Source: Ornithodoros turicata (lineage: Eukaryota; Arthropoda; Arachnida; Ixodida; Argasidae). Taken from it: 64,000 bases of DNA. Below the pieces are notes generated by a model, which was not told the origin of the DNA, searched no databases, and worked only from the letters and a program-made list of their open reading frames with translations. Position numbers and translations under genes: made by a program. Positions within the stretch are counted from its first letter, which is position 1; each line of letters begins with the position of its first letter. Positions 1 to 15,200 of the stretch are shown here, piece by piece. The stretch covers positions 40,524,685 to 40,588,684 of the forward strand of contig NC_088208.1 in assembly GCF_037126465.1 (NCBI RefSeq), read 5' to 3'.

Positions 1-3000
1 CGCTGCTCGAAGTCTGTGTACCCGCATTCCTGCGGATATTGAGCATGTCCGCACATCCGGGATCATTGCATTCGTAGGACGAAACGTACTCGATGAAAAT
101 GTTACGTGACAAACGCTTTCACTTCTGAGCATTGTTTACGAACATAATCTCAGCACCCACCGTTGTCCGATAACGGCAGTTAACAACAGCGCAACGGATG
201 ACACATTGCGACACGTCATTTTGGGTACTCTCAATAACGGTTGCATCTTGGGTACATCGGTGGACACCAATGCTTACTTGCTGATAGTGAATGCAGATAC
301 ATACAACCTAGCGCCCGGCGGATGCGCTCGGTTGTATCCGCACGTCAAGATATCGCGCCCGTCAGGGATACATTGTTCATTTCAGAATTTCTATGTGTCT
401 GTGCTTACCCACAAATAAAGCTATTTGTGTAGCGCAATGTTTTTAAATACGTAATTCCGGAGAAAAATTATCGAGTGCTCGTGCATTCGAGTGTTGTTCT
501 TTTTTATCAATGTTCAACCGCGTTTATCCGTCGTTGAGTACAGCACTTTTGTTTCGCTTGGATTGCATCTACGGAGGGCTGGCGACCAATGCATGTGTAT
601 AGCTGGTGATTAAACACAGGCCTCGTCAGTGATGTAAAGGCCTGCACTCGAAACGACATAATTGCCACACGCAACTGCTCCAGATATGTACCAACTATAC
701 GCAGACCTTGGCCACACACAGGCTATTATATGTTGAAAAGCTTGCCTCTACAACGTCCATAGATGTTACATGGAGCACTTGCGACAACAAAAACCGACAA
801 TAACGGCGATAATAATAATGATATATATAAAAAAGCGAGTGGCCCGCTCGCTACCGTCGTAACTGATTATAAAAATAAAATAAAAATGAAATGAAACTAA
901 AGTGCATTTGCTCGCGGCAAGTCAAGCGCGGAATATCCAAACACATACATAACAAAAAAAAGACACTTGACATTCCACTCCACTGTACAAAATGTTTTAG
1001 TGTTAACAAGAACAAAGTAGTTTTCCAAGTCGGGATAATTTTATACGTGCCACAGGAAACGTCTGCAAATCCTCGGCCAACCCGGAAGCCGCGAACGGCT
1101 TATCATCGTAAGTTCATTTTAGGGGTAGGTGGGGTAGGGGGAAGGTGCTGTCAGCCTGCTCTGTAGTGGTTCCTCCATGCGGCTCGGTAAGGTTAGCAAG
1201 TTTGCGTTTGACTCCGCCCATCACCACAGCAACCGGCGAGCCACGTGGTACGCTTCGCAGGGTGAGCGCTAAAGAGGAGCCCGTGCAATCGTCGGCGTTG
1301 GGACTTGGGAGAAGATATTGAACGACGAAAATATATATGTTCGACGTTCGATGGAAATAAATGTTTGTGCTCTTCAATAAGGAAGGCATCGCTGATGACG
1401 ACCCAGTGCACAAATGGGATGCTTTTGCTACCATGTGGGGGGGAAAGGAATAGAGAAAGCATGCCGGCCACAAAGGTATTTCGAATTAATACTCTTACCT
1501 TCGTAAATTAATACTAATTAGGCTTGTACATAATCCAAGTAAGCTATGGATCGTGTGATATCCTGACAAATGATGAGACTTTAATATCAATTTTGACCTT
1601 TCTTCGATGTTCCACGCAATACTTTCATGAAGCGTAGGTCGCGCCAATGCACACAAGCAGGCAATGGACAATAATGTAGAACGAAATGCTTTATTCTCCA
1701 CACGCTCTCGTGCCGACGACAGTTGGCGATGGCGATTGGATTGAGCCACTACAACATAATGTGGTCTCTCTCATTCTCTCTCTCTCTTTCACTTGCTTCA
1801 TGGCCATTGGGCGGCCCCCTGTATAGTGCTAATAAAAGCGCTGACGAGGGCGGAGCAAACGCGAAATTGCGAAGCTAAGTAGCGAAGAACGCACCCATGG
1901 AGTAAAGTAGTTAAAAATACGCCTCTTATCCTTCGTAAAAGGGCAAATATGGGTTGATTGGGTGACTGAACACCTCCTACCACATTTATAGTACATATTC
2001 TACTCTCTACTTTTTCTTTTTTCCACATACAAGTTAGACGATCGTTGAGTGGGATACGCAATCGTCCGAAATCGTCCGTGTGTCGGGCTCGAAAATTCGT
2101 CTGCTACAATGAACTAGTCTGCGGTTGCGATAGCAGACGCTCGTGGGCGCGCTTGGTATGTACTGAAATAAATAAATAAAAAAAGAAAGAAATAAAGAAA
2201 AACCGATGGGGTGTCCGAACGTCCCTTCACGAAAAAATTGGGGCATTACACAACACCACGCTGAGCGGGTAACACACCACCATCCCCGCTTCCACTACAA
2301 AATAGTGGAATAACACGCCCTGGGCCGACTTCACGGGGAAATGTGCTGAGACCGTCTGGGTGCTGACCATTACACCAGATTGGCAAGACCCCCAAATGAG
2401 TTGCTAAGGCCCTCAAATGGACGGAGATAGCTGCTCTTGTTTTTCCGTTGTTCTCAGAAGATGGAGGCTCTAATGCCGTATTTGTCCATTTGCACGTGCT
2501 AGCCTCGGCTTCGTTAGTCTCGACATTTATGTCGCTATATCACTAGAGACACCACCCTGAAGAATGATGCGAGGAAATCAGTGATGCACGTGCGCAGTGA
2601 ATACAGGCAATTTACTACTCTTCACATGTTATGACAAATGCTATTTACAAGTGCAGAACACCATAAATAAGTTAACAAACAACATTAGAGATGACCATTT
2701 AAAAATTGCAATATGATAACACTATACAGCATCGCTTTAAAATGCCCAAACAGAACACGCGGGTCTGGCCCCAAAAAATGAATGTCTTCGGTTGCTGCCT
2801 CAATCCTCGTCAGTATATAGTTGCTTTCGCTATCCAATGCACCTTTCAAAAGCAGCGCATTCTTGGGCAAAAAAGGCCTCACCCTTTGCTACACAGTCGG
2901 CCTCATCTGCTAGATCGAACAACTATACGAAGGGATGCCTCCCCAATAAATCCCACCCCAATAAAAATTATTTGGGAGGGGCTCTATGGGAACTTTACAA

Positions 3001-4279
3001 GAGGGTGGGGCATTTCACCCTCATTTCCCTGTCCCAAATGCGCGACCAAAGGTACGATTTTGGGGAGGTTTGAACCTCCCCCTCCCGCTATGCCACTGCA
3101 CCGTAAATATGTTGCCTACAGTTGTACCCGACCAAATTTTAAAAATTATTAATCCACAATGAGTCATCGACGGCTCGATGATACAAAATTAATACGGTAC
3201 TTCGAGCACTTCAGTAAATGACCTTTAAGGACATGCACACTGCCAGCAGCTGCATATAAGCCGATGTTTTTCACGTAATTTGCTGTGGGCATTTTGATAA
3301 GAGAAGTTTCGATCCGATGCATGCAAACTTAAGGAAGATAGAAATTTTTTGTGCAATATTAGTACAGCACCTTCGTATGCCTGTATTAAACTTTTAGTTA
3401 AAATGCAAAATGGCTCCAGGGTAACTTATCAACAACTCCTAGCTCCTCGAAACCCATACAGTGTTCTAGCCATAATGGCCCCGTTGATGATGTGATCTTT
3501 GACAATACCATTTCTCATGCTATACAACATTTTTATGATCCGCTTGTAGTCCCCACCAGCGTTGCACTCTTTCCCGGATGACATGATCTTTTCTTTTTCC
3601 TGAGAGAATCATATCATCGACATCTTGCTGCACTTCGAATGACATTCATAATTTCTTCTTATCCATCCCACAGGATTCAATACAGGAAGTGCCCGACATT
3701 CCATTGGAGTGTTACCAACCACAAGTTAGTGAGTGGGGTCAAAGGTCGTTATCACATGTACTAAAACCTTTTCTCAAAATCTAAGTGAGGGTCCGGTTAC
3801 GTAAGACACCGATAAGGGCAATTAGTTACGTTGCAAATCAGTTGAAGGAAAAACATCTGTTCGCTAAGGACCCGGACTGGAAATTTATAAGAACTAGAGA
3901 TCGTCGGTCTTTATACATATCCCATTAAATAAATAGTTGGCTGCCGTAGTACCGTGTTTATCGGATGAAAGCACCCGATAAGTCAACGGTTCGAGATATA
4001 CCGGACGCCGGCTGGCTTGCACGGCGTCAGATTGAACATCGACGTTCCGCCAAATTTAAAAAATGTTTTGGCCTATATTCGTGTACCTAACATTAATGTG
4101 TATCATAACGGGGGCTCAAACCACCCACATGCACGAACTGCTCGCAATTCTCTTTTCTAGGGCCTTGCTGCAACTATACCAGACATTCCATACGTGGGCA
4201 ACTCCTACGCAGACAAACAGCTTGGAGAGAATTTCCAAAACTGCATCGCCGCACCAAACAATGTACCTAATAATTTCTC
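1..4279. other. Gene-poor left flank, no gene recognised
   Basis: I see no coding exon with a recognisable family in this stretch. The open frames are short, overlap on both strands and show no splice-bounded conserved segment. It holds a TC-rich microsatellite near 1765-1790, an A/T-rich run near 2165-2205 and a cluster of short G/C-rich direct and inverted words around 2935-3090. The last part is the 3' flank of the MED12 gene, which ends at 4280. No canonical AATAAA was found close downstream of that stop on the minus strand, so the MED12 polyadenylation site is unassigned. Confidence 0.6.
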
Positions 4280-6253
4280 CTAATAAGGCCCAGGATGTTG
4301 ATAAGAATGTTGCGGAGGTGCAACCTGCCCGCTCCCCGAGAGCTGCCTCTGCAGCTGTGCTACTAGTGCTGCAGTCTGCTGTTGCTGCTGCTGCTGTTTC
4401 TGCATGGCCATGAGTTGCTGCTGATGCCGCAGCTGTTGCATGTTGTGGGTGGGTGCAGACATCATGGGAGCACCTTGCGGAGCGCCACCATATCCGGTGG
4501 TCGCACCTGCTGGTCCTCCACTGCCCTGACTCACCAGAGTACCCCCGGAGCCAGTCAGGTGGGAGTTGGCCACCATGGTGGTACCGCCACTGGTGTTGTG
4601 ACCACCTTGTGACAGCGGATATTGTGGCCTGGACAATGAAACAATCGTCAGCAATTATATCTCAGAGGAAAAAAAAAAAGATGCATTAAGTACTACATTA
4701 CTGCATTAGGTACTACTAAGGAGTGGAGTAAGCTACCAGAAGACATTGTGTGTTGTGAAACTGTCGATGATTTTGTTTGAGACTTGAGGATAACTTCGTT
4801 TGATCCGTATCACCCTTTTTGAACATGAATTCCTCTATTGGTTCTGCAAGGACCTGAATAGGTTTGTAATACTCTATATAATAAGAAATATACCTGTTGG
4901 GCATGTACTGGCCCTGTGGGTTCTGCATGGGCCCTGGAGGGGCACCCATGCCCCCCATGCCTCCCATGTTGGGTCCTTGTTGTTGAGGGTTGGGGTACCC
5001 TGCCTGAGGTGGAAATCCTGAGGGTCCCATCATACCTCCCCTGCGCTCCATGAGGCCCTGCGACGGCCCACCCCCCTGCATCTGTGGAGGAGGGCCACCG
5101 TACGTGCCATAGCTCTGATTCATGTTTCCTAAAGGTGCAGAAGTGACCAGCATTATTTATCCACAGCGGACGTAAAGTCTTTTAAAAAAAAGTTCTCCCA
5201 AAGCAACAACCATACCAGGCATATGATGCATTCCAGGACCCTGGTTTCCCTGCGGTATGCCGGGATGGAACATGCCCTGTTGATTCACCTGTTGCTGCTA
5301 ATGGAACAAAGATGGATTGAAGACAAGCACACCAAATGGGATCTTGGGACAAGAGGACTCACTGGTGGCATCCCTTGAGGCCGCATTTGTTGCCTCATCA
5401 TCATCTGGTGCCTCTGCTTCTGCAGCATGTCCATATTGGGGTAAGGCCCCCCCATGGGAGCACCCCCTTGAGGAGGAGGAGGTCCCTGCATGAACTGAGC
5501 GGACGGATGTCTGGCGCGCAGCATGGAGCTCAGGGCTGCCTTTGACTGGGAGAGCTGCCTCTCAAACCGGGGCCCTCCTGGATCGCGCACCAAGGGAGGG
5601 GGGGTGGGGGTGGGGTCGGGATAAAACAGGGGAGGGGCACACCTTAGTTTTCGAAAGGTACTAACGCAAGTATCAAAGTGGCGTTTCAAACAGCAAGGAG
5701 AGCATGCTTTGTTTAATAGCTAGACAAAACGTGGCTGAAAGCACTCCACTGCTGTGATACTTGTCCGTATACAAGGTACTCAACTTTCAGTGGTGAAATT
5801 GTATACCGCCACAGTTAAAGCCTGTGTTGTGCTGCGCAAAAAGTTTGTTGGTCTGCGCCCTATCCCTTTTATCGAAACTTTTGAGTGTTTTTCTACTGTT
5901 ATACTGAAATAAAAAAATATTCTTCGACTAACCTCGTACCACATTTGCGACATAGTATATGAATGTCAGCGTTCCACACAATCTTATAAACCTAATCGCC
6001 CTCTTACAAATGTGTGTTTAATGACAACAGCCACGATCAGAAGGAGCAGCAAACTCACCAACAGACGGACAACGACCCCTCCAACAATGTCACACTCACC
6101 GGGAGGAAGGGGTTGTTGCGGAGAATAGTAGGGTGGCTGTTGCTGCATCGGTGGTTGCTGACCATACCACTGCTGAGGGGGTGCTTGGGGTCCGGGGTAC
6201 ATACCTCCTTGTTGTTGCTCGGGGTACACCAGGGAGCCCCGCACCGGAGGCGT
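4280..6253 (-). CDS. MED12: MED12 exons 34-38 (Gln/Pro/Gly-rich C-terminus)
   Basis: Exons 6100-6253, 5363-5577, 5216-5297, 4894-5128 and 4280-4628 encode residues 1874-2217. The segment is low-complexity: [20 protein letters not shown], repeated Met/Gly/Pro blocks such as [14 protein letters not shown], and a short polyglutamine run before [13 protein letters not shown]. The end of human MED12 has the same QTAALVRQLQQQLS tail, which fixes the last exon and its TAG stop. This type of tail mediates activator and corepressor contacts in other MED12 proteins. Because of the biased composition, the exon choice rests on splice signals and phase as much as on similarity. Confidence 0.87.
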
Positions 6254-9200
6254 CTACGCATGACACACTCAATTTACACCTACTGGGTTAGCAACCTTCA
6301 TAGTTGAGACACTCCGTTATTAATGGAAGCTGGAAAGGCAACAGGGGAGCAAAAACATTGTACGCCTTCGTTAGCCTTGGTCAGCACTATGGTGCTGGCC
6401 AGGACATCCCAAAATACATCCTTTTTTGAGAATGCTCGAAAAATTCTCCCTCTCTGATCTTCTGTGCTGCTGCAGGCACGATAATATTTTCATTTCTCGA
6501 CATGACTGCGTGTCTGGCAATAACTGTTACAGCCCCTAGCTCTCCGCGAATCCGCGAAATGTCGCGGAATTTGCCATGTCTCGCGGAACCTGCTGTTTCC
6601 CTCAGAACCGTGTTTTTTTGTGCGTAATATTCAATATCTTACAGAATTATCTAAGGATATCAATCGATCTGCGACATCTTTGTGGGGTAAACCCAATCAG
6701 TCGCGACTACAATACCTGACGCGACTGATACTGCTGGCACTTACACGGCTGAATGTGCCGCGATGAAAAAAAATTCAACGATAGGAACGCCCGGAGATAA
6801 ATTGTCAGAGTTGAGTCCAATTTCCTTTGTGCACCGAAAAGTTACGAAAGGTTCGCGAAAGATTACTCGGCGGAAATGTAAATTTTCCGCAACAGAAAGC
6901 TAGGGGCTCTAGTGATTGTTGTATAAGAAAGACACAGCTGCGGTATTTTGAGATAAATACCTGTGCACCCATCATCTTGGGTTTGCGTGGACGCCTCTGG
7001 GCTTTGGGCTTCTTGGCTCCCCCGCGTGGGGACGGAGCACCGTGCATCTCATGCAGTCCTCGTTTGGTTTCTTCCAACAACTGCATCTGGAACGGAGACG
7101 CTCTCTCGTTAGGACTGACGCGATGGCAAACGGTTCTCCTGGGGTCAGTGACGTGTACAACCTGTAAGTGGTGCTTGTCCGGTGGTGGGGGCAAATGTTG
7201 ATGAGGCTGAGGCTCCAGGATGAGGTCTTCAGGAGGCAGCAGAGGGGGATCCAAGAAATATGAGAGGGGCTTGGCGAGGGCTCCGTGGGTGTGCCATAGA
7301 AGGGCACGGTGGGATTCCTCCACCCGAGGCTTACGCTCCATGCGTACGGCCCCAAACCAAACCCAGGAGAGTGGGGCTGGGTTGCGGTGCCCCTCCAAGA
7401 GGTCCCAGGGGCTCACAAACTGCTTCTCGGACACTTGAAGGCCCTGAAGAAAAAGCAACTCTCGTTGGCCACACACAAGCTGTTCCGACATTCTTCCTAT
7501 TTACAGCTCCATCAGTACAGCCAGTAGTAAAAAGGATGCTTCAGGCAAAACCGTTGGGACCGAGTGGGTGAACCTGGCAAGGAAGCTGCTCTGTTTAAAG
7601 GGACAGTTACATCCGGAAACCCATCTATGAAACCGATACCACTATGTCTGATGCTGTCCGACAATCTACTTGGCTAATTTTTTTGTCCGAAAAGTGTTTA
7701 GATATTTCAAATTTGATAGATCGGCGCTGCTTTCACAGCTGCAGAGGCTCCGCTGTGTTCAGTGGTCCGCGAGGAATAAAATGATGCTATAGTTTCGAAC
7801 TATTCGAACTTTCGAGTTTGACTGGCACGGATGTGAGCATCCCTTTAACTCTTTGTTTATGAAAGGTAGTTGGCCCCACGACCTTACGGGCAAATTTCAT
7901 GAAGCTTTGTGAGAGCAGAAGTAAGTCGAGGACCTCTGGTGCTGGAAGGTTTATCCAATGTGGGGGATCTTTGACAACATAAAACTTTCCACAACCCCCC
8001 CGTTTGCTTGTGGATGTGTTAAGAGTTGCTAACCTGTTTCTTGTCAATAGAGTCAAAGCCAGCAATCTTGTTTCCTTTGGTGTCAATGAGACTGCCCATA
8101 GGTTCGCAGGTGATTACTTCACTCTGCTGCTTGGGCAGAGGCAGCAACTGGTGCACCATGCTGATCACGTCTGTGTCCAAGTCAGACACTTCTTTCTGCA
8201 AACATCACATACGGTTAAACACACCTGCACTAGCAATGCCTAACTTACGCCTAACAACGCCTGCCTAATGCAACGTAGCAAATGTGTCCTCCGAAAAATA
8301 ACGTTTCCATTTTTACTTCTTCACAGAAAATTTACTTTTCCGCAAGGTAGGACTTACAAATCCGCGGGATTCCGTGGGCAAGAGAAAACACACACACACA
8401 AAAAAAAAAAAGAGTGCAGCATTCTCCCAAGATCGCATAGCAGCATATCCCGCATGCTTTTCCAGCCTTTCTAACTTTTCAGTGTGCAAAGAAAACTAGG
8501 CTCAACTCTCTCTCCGGGCGTTGCCATAATTAAATTTCCTTTAGTCGCGGCACGTTTAGCCGTGCGAGTGCCAGCATTACCAGTGGTGCCAGGCATTTTC
8601 ACTCTCGACTGAAATGTCACAGGTCGAACGAATATTCGAATAATATAAACGAATAATATAGGCATCGAATATTCAGCTAAAAAATTGACGATTCTGAGGG
8701 ACACTGCAGGTTCCACAAGACGTGGCCAATTCCGCGAAACTGCAGAAAGCTAGGGGCTCTAACTATGCCCCTCACGAATATTTAGAGAGTTTGTTTACTT
8801 TCTTTCTTTCTGAGATGCAAAACACGGTCAAGAAAGGTACTCTCTAATCCACAAGGAACAGGATAGATAATTTGATGGGCAGCATCGTTTGTTTTTTGCT
8901 TTTTTTTTTGTCTCTCTCCTTTGTGGATCAAGAGGGCAGGGATGAACTGAAGAGTGTCCAACCTTGAGCTTCTTCACCAAATTGATGTACTGTTTCCGCA
9001 TCTCCTCTCCCGATGAACTGTCCGACACCTGAGTCGTGTGGATCAGCACTGCCAGCATGTCAAGCACCGTAAAGAACAGTTCCCTGCACACGAGAAGGGC
9101 CTGTCACAATCCCCACAAAATGGTCCCTTCCCCCAGCAACTCCCGATACACATCCCCTTCCCAAATTGATTTTAGCCTAATCAGGTTCTCCAGTTTTTTC

Positions 9201-12200
9201 CAAATTACTTGTTGATTTGTCTATCTGATTACCCCACACCTTCACACCTTCATTTTACAACTCCAGCAAATGACGCATGTGTGGATCATTCTTGTAGAGC
9301 GCATAGTGCATGGCTTACGCATTAGAGTGTGGGTCTACGACACCGTAGCTGATTAGCTGGACGAGCAGAAGGGCCCAGTCTGTGGTGAGGGTATTACTGC
9401 GTTGAATCATGTCAAACATTGCCCCGACCAAGCTGAGTCGAAGCAGAAGGGCTTCTTGTAGTAGCTGCCTCGTTTTGGGGTCATCTGCCAGTGCTGGCTT
9501 CTCCTACAAGCAGACAATAATGCCGGTATTTGTACAGAGTATTTGAGGGAAACTGCAATTGGTAAATGGAAGGTTTCGTAAAGAAAAGAGTTTGTGGCGG
9601 ACCCAGAGCCATGGTTACGCTGTCATATGCTGAGCTGTGGTCAGCATACACACAGTGATAATAAACTATTAATGTTCAACGCGTTGAATGTTCAACATGA
9701 AGGTCGTTCCCTGATTCCCGCAAGACAGCTTCCAGATCAAGACGCGTTCGCACCTGTGCCCACTGCACTAGGTGTTCAAGTAGCATCTGTAGAAATACCC
9801 TACTATTCCACGCCTGACTGTTCAGCATAAAGGCCTTACCTTCATCCATTCAAGTTTACAGTACATAAAGAACTGAATGGACTGCAATGCACATATACTA
9901 AATACGATGTGTTCTATAACAAGATGCCTCGATACATGAAAAACAGGCTCACATCTTTGGCAAGGTTGAGGCACTGGTTGAGCTGGGAGTAGAGAGAGTT
10001 CAACAATCCCTCTCTCTGCTCATCTTGGCCTTTGAGACACATCAGCACCAGGGACAGGAATGGCTGGTGGCTCAACAGGGACGTGCTGAACAAAGAGGCG
10101 CCAATTAACGGGTGAAATCAATCAATCAATCATGGAGAGTGTCACCTCTTGTGGACCTGCTTGCTGTCTTTCTCCTTGTTCTTCGAAGAGGATGAAGAAG
10201 TGATGGAGGCCCAGTTGCCACTTTCTAGGACGTGGCCTGCAGCACGCAGCACTTTACCTTGCACTGTGGCTGGAAGCTTGGCCACCAGGGGAGCCACAAA
10301 CCAGATACGCTCCATCTCTAGCCTGACAAAAAACAAAAGACACGTTGTCTTTGAAAAATGTTACGACTTCTTCGAACTTGAAGGGACAGTTTGTCAATAG
10401 GTTGTTACGTTAGAGTGCTATTCTGTTGGAGGTTACGTGTAAATGTGTTTACAGGTTTCAACTTAAATTATTTGTAGTTTTATGTCGCGAGACAACTATA
10501 GTCATAGTCAAGACGTACATCACAGTGCATGCAACCTTGCAATCAGTATGTAGACATGACTTGAGCCCCTAGATTTCCGCGAATCCGCTAAATTTCTCTG
10601 AATCGCCCATCTCGCTGAACCTGCTGTTTCCCCCAGAATCGTGTGCTTTTTGTGGAATATTCTACACATTACAGAATTATGTAAGGATTTCTATCGATCT
10701 GCGACACTTTCCTGGGTTAAACTCGATCAGGCGCGACAGCGAGCCCGACGTGACTGATACTGCTGGCACTTGCACGGCTGAAGGTGCCGCGACTAAAGCA
10801 AAAAATTTAACGGCAGGAACTCCTGGAGAGAAATTGTTAGGGTTGAGTGGAACTTTGTTTGTGCAGTGAAAAGTTACAAAAGGCTGGAAAGCGTGCGGGA
10901 CGAGCTGGCAAGCGATCTTGGGAGAATGCTGGCACCATTTTTTGTTGTTGTTGTTGTTGCTTGTTTTCTCTTGCCTATGGAATCCTGCAGATTTGTAAAT
11001 CCCACTCTGCGGAAATATTAATTTTCTACTGCAGAAGGCTAGGGGCTTTAGACATAACCTACTAGTAAGATGCAATTTTCCTCACCGAATGCTCCTCAGT
11101 TCCGAGAAAACAAAGAGAGAGCTTAAACTGTCAACTGACCTTGCCCCATGCCTCTCATACAGCACAGGGCTGGACACGAGGACAGAAGGAGGTCGACAGT
11201 CTTCACTGGTCAGCTGGAAGACATCTATGGTAGCGTTGGCCACATTCTCAAGCCATGTGTTCACTTCAGCCGGTGTGGAACACTGCTTGTACATGAGTTG
11301 AAGCTCCAACCACGATACTCGCAGGCTCCATTGGTCGAGACCTTCCAGTATCTGCAGTAATGAACACATAGTTAATCCTTCATACTGCTACAGAACACAT
11401 TATCGTAGAAATAATTAGAAATTATGGAAGCAAAGCAAATGTTACAACTTTTTCTACATAAGCTAGGTTGATACAGTGCTGTGGTTTGTTAAGCAAAATG
11501 TATACAGTGACTGTAAGCAGTATTGGATGCACTCGGAGCTCTCAGTGTCGTAGGAGGAGCAATGCCAGCCTACATTTAGTCTGACAAAGTGAGCATATTT
11601 ATACAGAATGGAAGGTTTAGGAAGCAGACGGAAGGGATACTTAGGAAGCAGACGGAAGGATGCTGGCGTTATTCGAAAACAAGTTACTGTGAAGAAATAC
11701 CCCCAGAATTCAAGGACTCCCAAGGCCTTGAAATATGGACTTTGAGGTCCAAGGGTTCATTGCTCCTTTAAGTTCAAGCACTTAGAATGCCGTTGAATCT
11801 TCATACACTGTACCGCTGGGAAGCTACAGAATTACCTGAACGATGACCCGTCTCTGGTCCGTGGGCTCCTCGCCGGACGACGCCAGCGCGTCGGACAGCC
11901 CCATGCAAGAAGAACTGACCACACCTTTTGGGTGACAAATCATTTGCAGAAGGGTCTCTGCCTGCTTGTGGGACAGCATGGGGTCGAGCAGAAGTTCTGC
12001 CGAGCATAGCACGTCAGGATCTCGGAGCGAGCGCTCGTGGATCCACTGCTGCCCACAGATCTGTTCCAGGGCGTACTTGGCATAGTCATTGAGACCCGCA
12101 CTCTCGATGCCCGTTCCTCGAGACGACATGCTGCTTGGGTGCCTTCCTAAACTGGCTCTGCATGTGAATGAACCTCATTTTGAAAGCCCATATATGTACC

Positions 12201-15200
12201 AGTAATTGTACCGTCAAAGCTATCGAGCAATCACTCCTGGGTTTAACTTGATGGTGATGATTCGAATTGTTATGAAACAGGGACAACTCAGGTCATAGTG
12301 TTCCCAGACGAGCAAACGTAACTTGCGCATTCATCTTGTACCCATGGCACAGTGCCCTCATTGACTTTTGCCATTGTTATGCAACTAGTAAATAAATCCA
12401 TCTCGCGACACCCGCAGTCTTTATTTGACTACCTGCATAGCATTTGGTGGAAGTCCGCCACTCAAAATATAATCCATAATGAAGTTTTGTAATTCAGCCA
12501 TAATCATCAATTTCATCTTCACACACTGAAAATCCTGCAGACCGTGGTCATTCTTCAGTAACTGCTAGTCAAATGCATGTAGACTGGCTAACTTCCATCA
12601 CATGTATTTGAGGGAGAGAGCACTCCCCCCCTCCCCCGTCACTCTGCCGATAGTTGCAGTGGCGATGCTTGTTTATTATGTGCTTTACTACAGTCGCCAA
12701 TGGAGAAGAAGAAAGGCAGCAGGCAACCTTGCTGCGTGCCAAAATGCAGAAACAACACTTTGTGTAACAACATTTTAAGCTTTGCAACTTCGCACATGCA
12801 CTGTCACATGGAGAAGCAGACGACGTTGCTTTGCCCCTTCGAGATACCCACAGTGCCTTGCGCAACTCACATGAGGGCGCGCAACTTCGTGTAATCGTCT
12901 ATTGTGTATTCAGTGTGTGTGAAAATAAAACAAATCAAAGCAATAAAAAATAGTGGAACAACTCACGGCACGCGTAGGTCCAGGTCCGGGTCGTCAATGG
13001 AACCCAGTAGTTCATTGATGCTAGGTTCACCTTTTCCTTGCGATGTATCAGCTTTAGTATCTAGACAGGGAGCGGCTGCGTCACCTGTTCCACCAGTAAA
13101 GGGACATGTTATCTGCCGTGTAACTCACCACACCTACAAATGTAGATTTTGTGGAGGACGCGTTTTGCACTGCCCTTTCAGAAACAGAATCCTAATGTGG
13201 AAATGTACTGTGTGGGACACGGCTGTCCGAAATCTCCAGCCCGTGGTGGAGCGGCCCCATATCGGCGATGTTGTGCATGAGGGGATTATACCAATACCAT
13301 CACCGAGGGGAGGCCACGCTCAACTGTGTTGTGTCGATGCAAGGACAAGGAGGAGGATGGACAGGTATGAAAAGTAGTAGCTCGTGCAAAGCGGACCAGA
13401 ACGTTCGTGGCATTCTGTTTCGGGCATTAGTCCAGGGCAGCTGTTTCTGATGTCAATAAAGATATAGCAAACTGCTATCACTAGCAGACGACGACGTGTA
13501 TCTGATGATTATCTCTCCCGACAGGTAGCGATGCGTGGCCTCTCCACGGATTCTGTACTGGTACATAGTACCTTCATGCGCGACATCGCTGATAGGGGAC
13601 TGCTCCGCCACGGGCTGAAGATTTCAGAAAACTGTGTCACACACAGTTCAAATGTTGAATCACTGTTGAGAGGGGAAAAAATGTGGTTACCCAGCACGAG
13701 AATGGCCTTGAGTACGGCCAAGACAGGTTCCACTCGCATGCTGCTGTGGGCGGCGGCCAGCAGGTGGCGGTCGCAGGGTGAGCGGATCACAAACAGGGGT
13801 CGCGGCATCGACGGACAAGGATCAACCGAGCGGAATAGACGCAGCAGCAGGTGGCACGTGAGACGGGCCCCCGATTCTGCGTCCTGGTCAGCAGCACCTC
13901 CAACTGAAATTTTCGAGTGACCACAATTTCCAGAATAGTACTACCCCATGTTAGAATGTATACGTAACTATTGAATGAGGCTTATGGTGCCATTATACTC
14001 CAATATTTCAGCGCACCAGCTAGTGGTGGTCAAGGTCACGCATGTAGAATTCTTCCCTCTATACCTGAGACTGCAGCACATGCGCAGCTTCATGCAACAC
14101 ATGCGCTCCGGAAGTGCATTACTCGAGTTCCGTGTCTCGAATTCAGTGTCGCCATCTAAAAAAATTGAGTCAGAGAGTGCAAACGACTGAAACTGAAAGT
14201 GCAGCGACGTAGTTCTGCCAGGTTTCATGCATTTTGGCAGTATTCAAGTGACACGGAGGGCTTGTCGATGCACTTAGGTAACTTTAGATCTAAAGTACGG
14301 ATATGTTAAGGGATTCCTTCTACTTCAATAGACTCCGCAAATGGAGAAGAAACATTAATGGCACTCTCCGAAGCGGAAACGTGTCGGCACATAAGCGCGG
14401 GTGGTTAGCGCTGTAAGTAATGCGCATTTGGAGCGTTAAGCAGAGCCTCTTAGTGGGGTCTGGTAGCATCGCTCACTCTGGAACGCAAGAGGTGCTACTT
14501 AATGCACCCATTCTCACATTGTGCACGAGCTATCCTGGTATATACTAGTATATACTGGTTATACTGGAGCTATACAGGTTATACTGGAGCTATACAGGTT
14601 ATACTGGAGTATAATGGCTCCTTTACAAAATGCGTAGTAATAATGAGATTTAAAAAATTCTGCTCGAAAAGCTTGTCGTGTTACCGGGGCTCGCTGACAG
14701 CAGTGACGGAATAGCGACGTGTACCACAAAGTCTTGAAGCGAGAAACATCGCCTGGCCACCAGGATGCAGGTGAAGACGGCCAGGTTGTCGTGAATGGAC
14801 AGGTCGCTCACCTGGGATATTTAACACTGATGGTGACAACCATGACAGGTGTGCAAGCTAGCATGGCTGAAACTCTTCATGTCAGCTCAACCCCAAACAT
14901 CAAGATTATCATAAAAGTGAAAGCGAAATGAAAATAAACATATAAATAAATAATAAGTAGAAGGTGTTTTGTTTTGCCAACCTTATCTGAACACAACTGT
15001 TCTGAAGATTGTGTCTTTTGCTAAGAAAATTCATGTGGCTGACAGTAAATGTGTACGAGGCTTTTGTACGAGATAAAATGCCACCGTATCGAATTTTTCT
15101 ACGTGACTTGTTTCCAATTTCACATGGACAAAATTTTTTATCGTTCGAATTATATATGGGTCCTCGCAGAGACCTTGGTAGATTTAAGTGAAGAACCAAA

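Noticed and set aside
4382..4689. Plus-strand open frames overlapping the last MED12 exon
   Set aside because: They are antisense shadows of the glutamine- and glycine-rich MED12 C-terminus.
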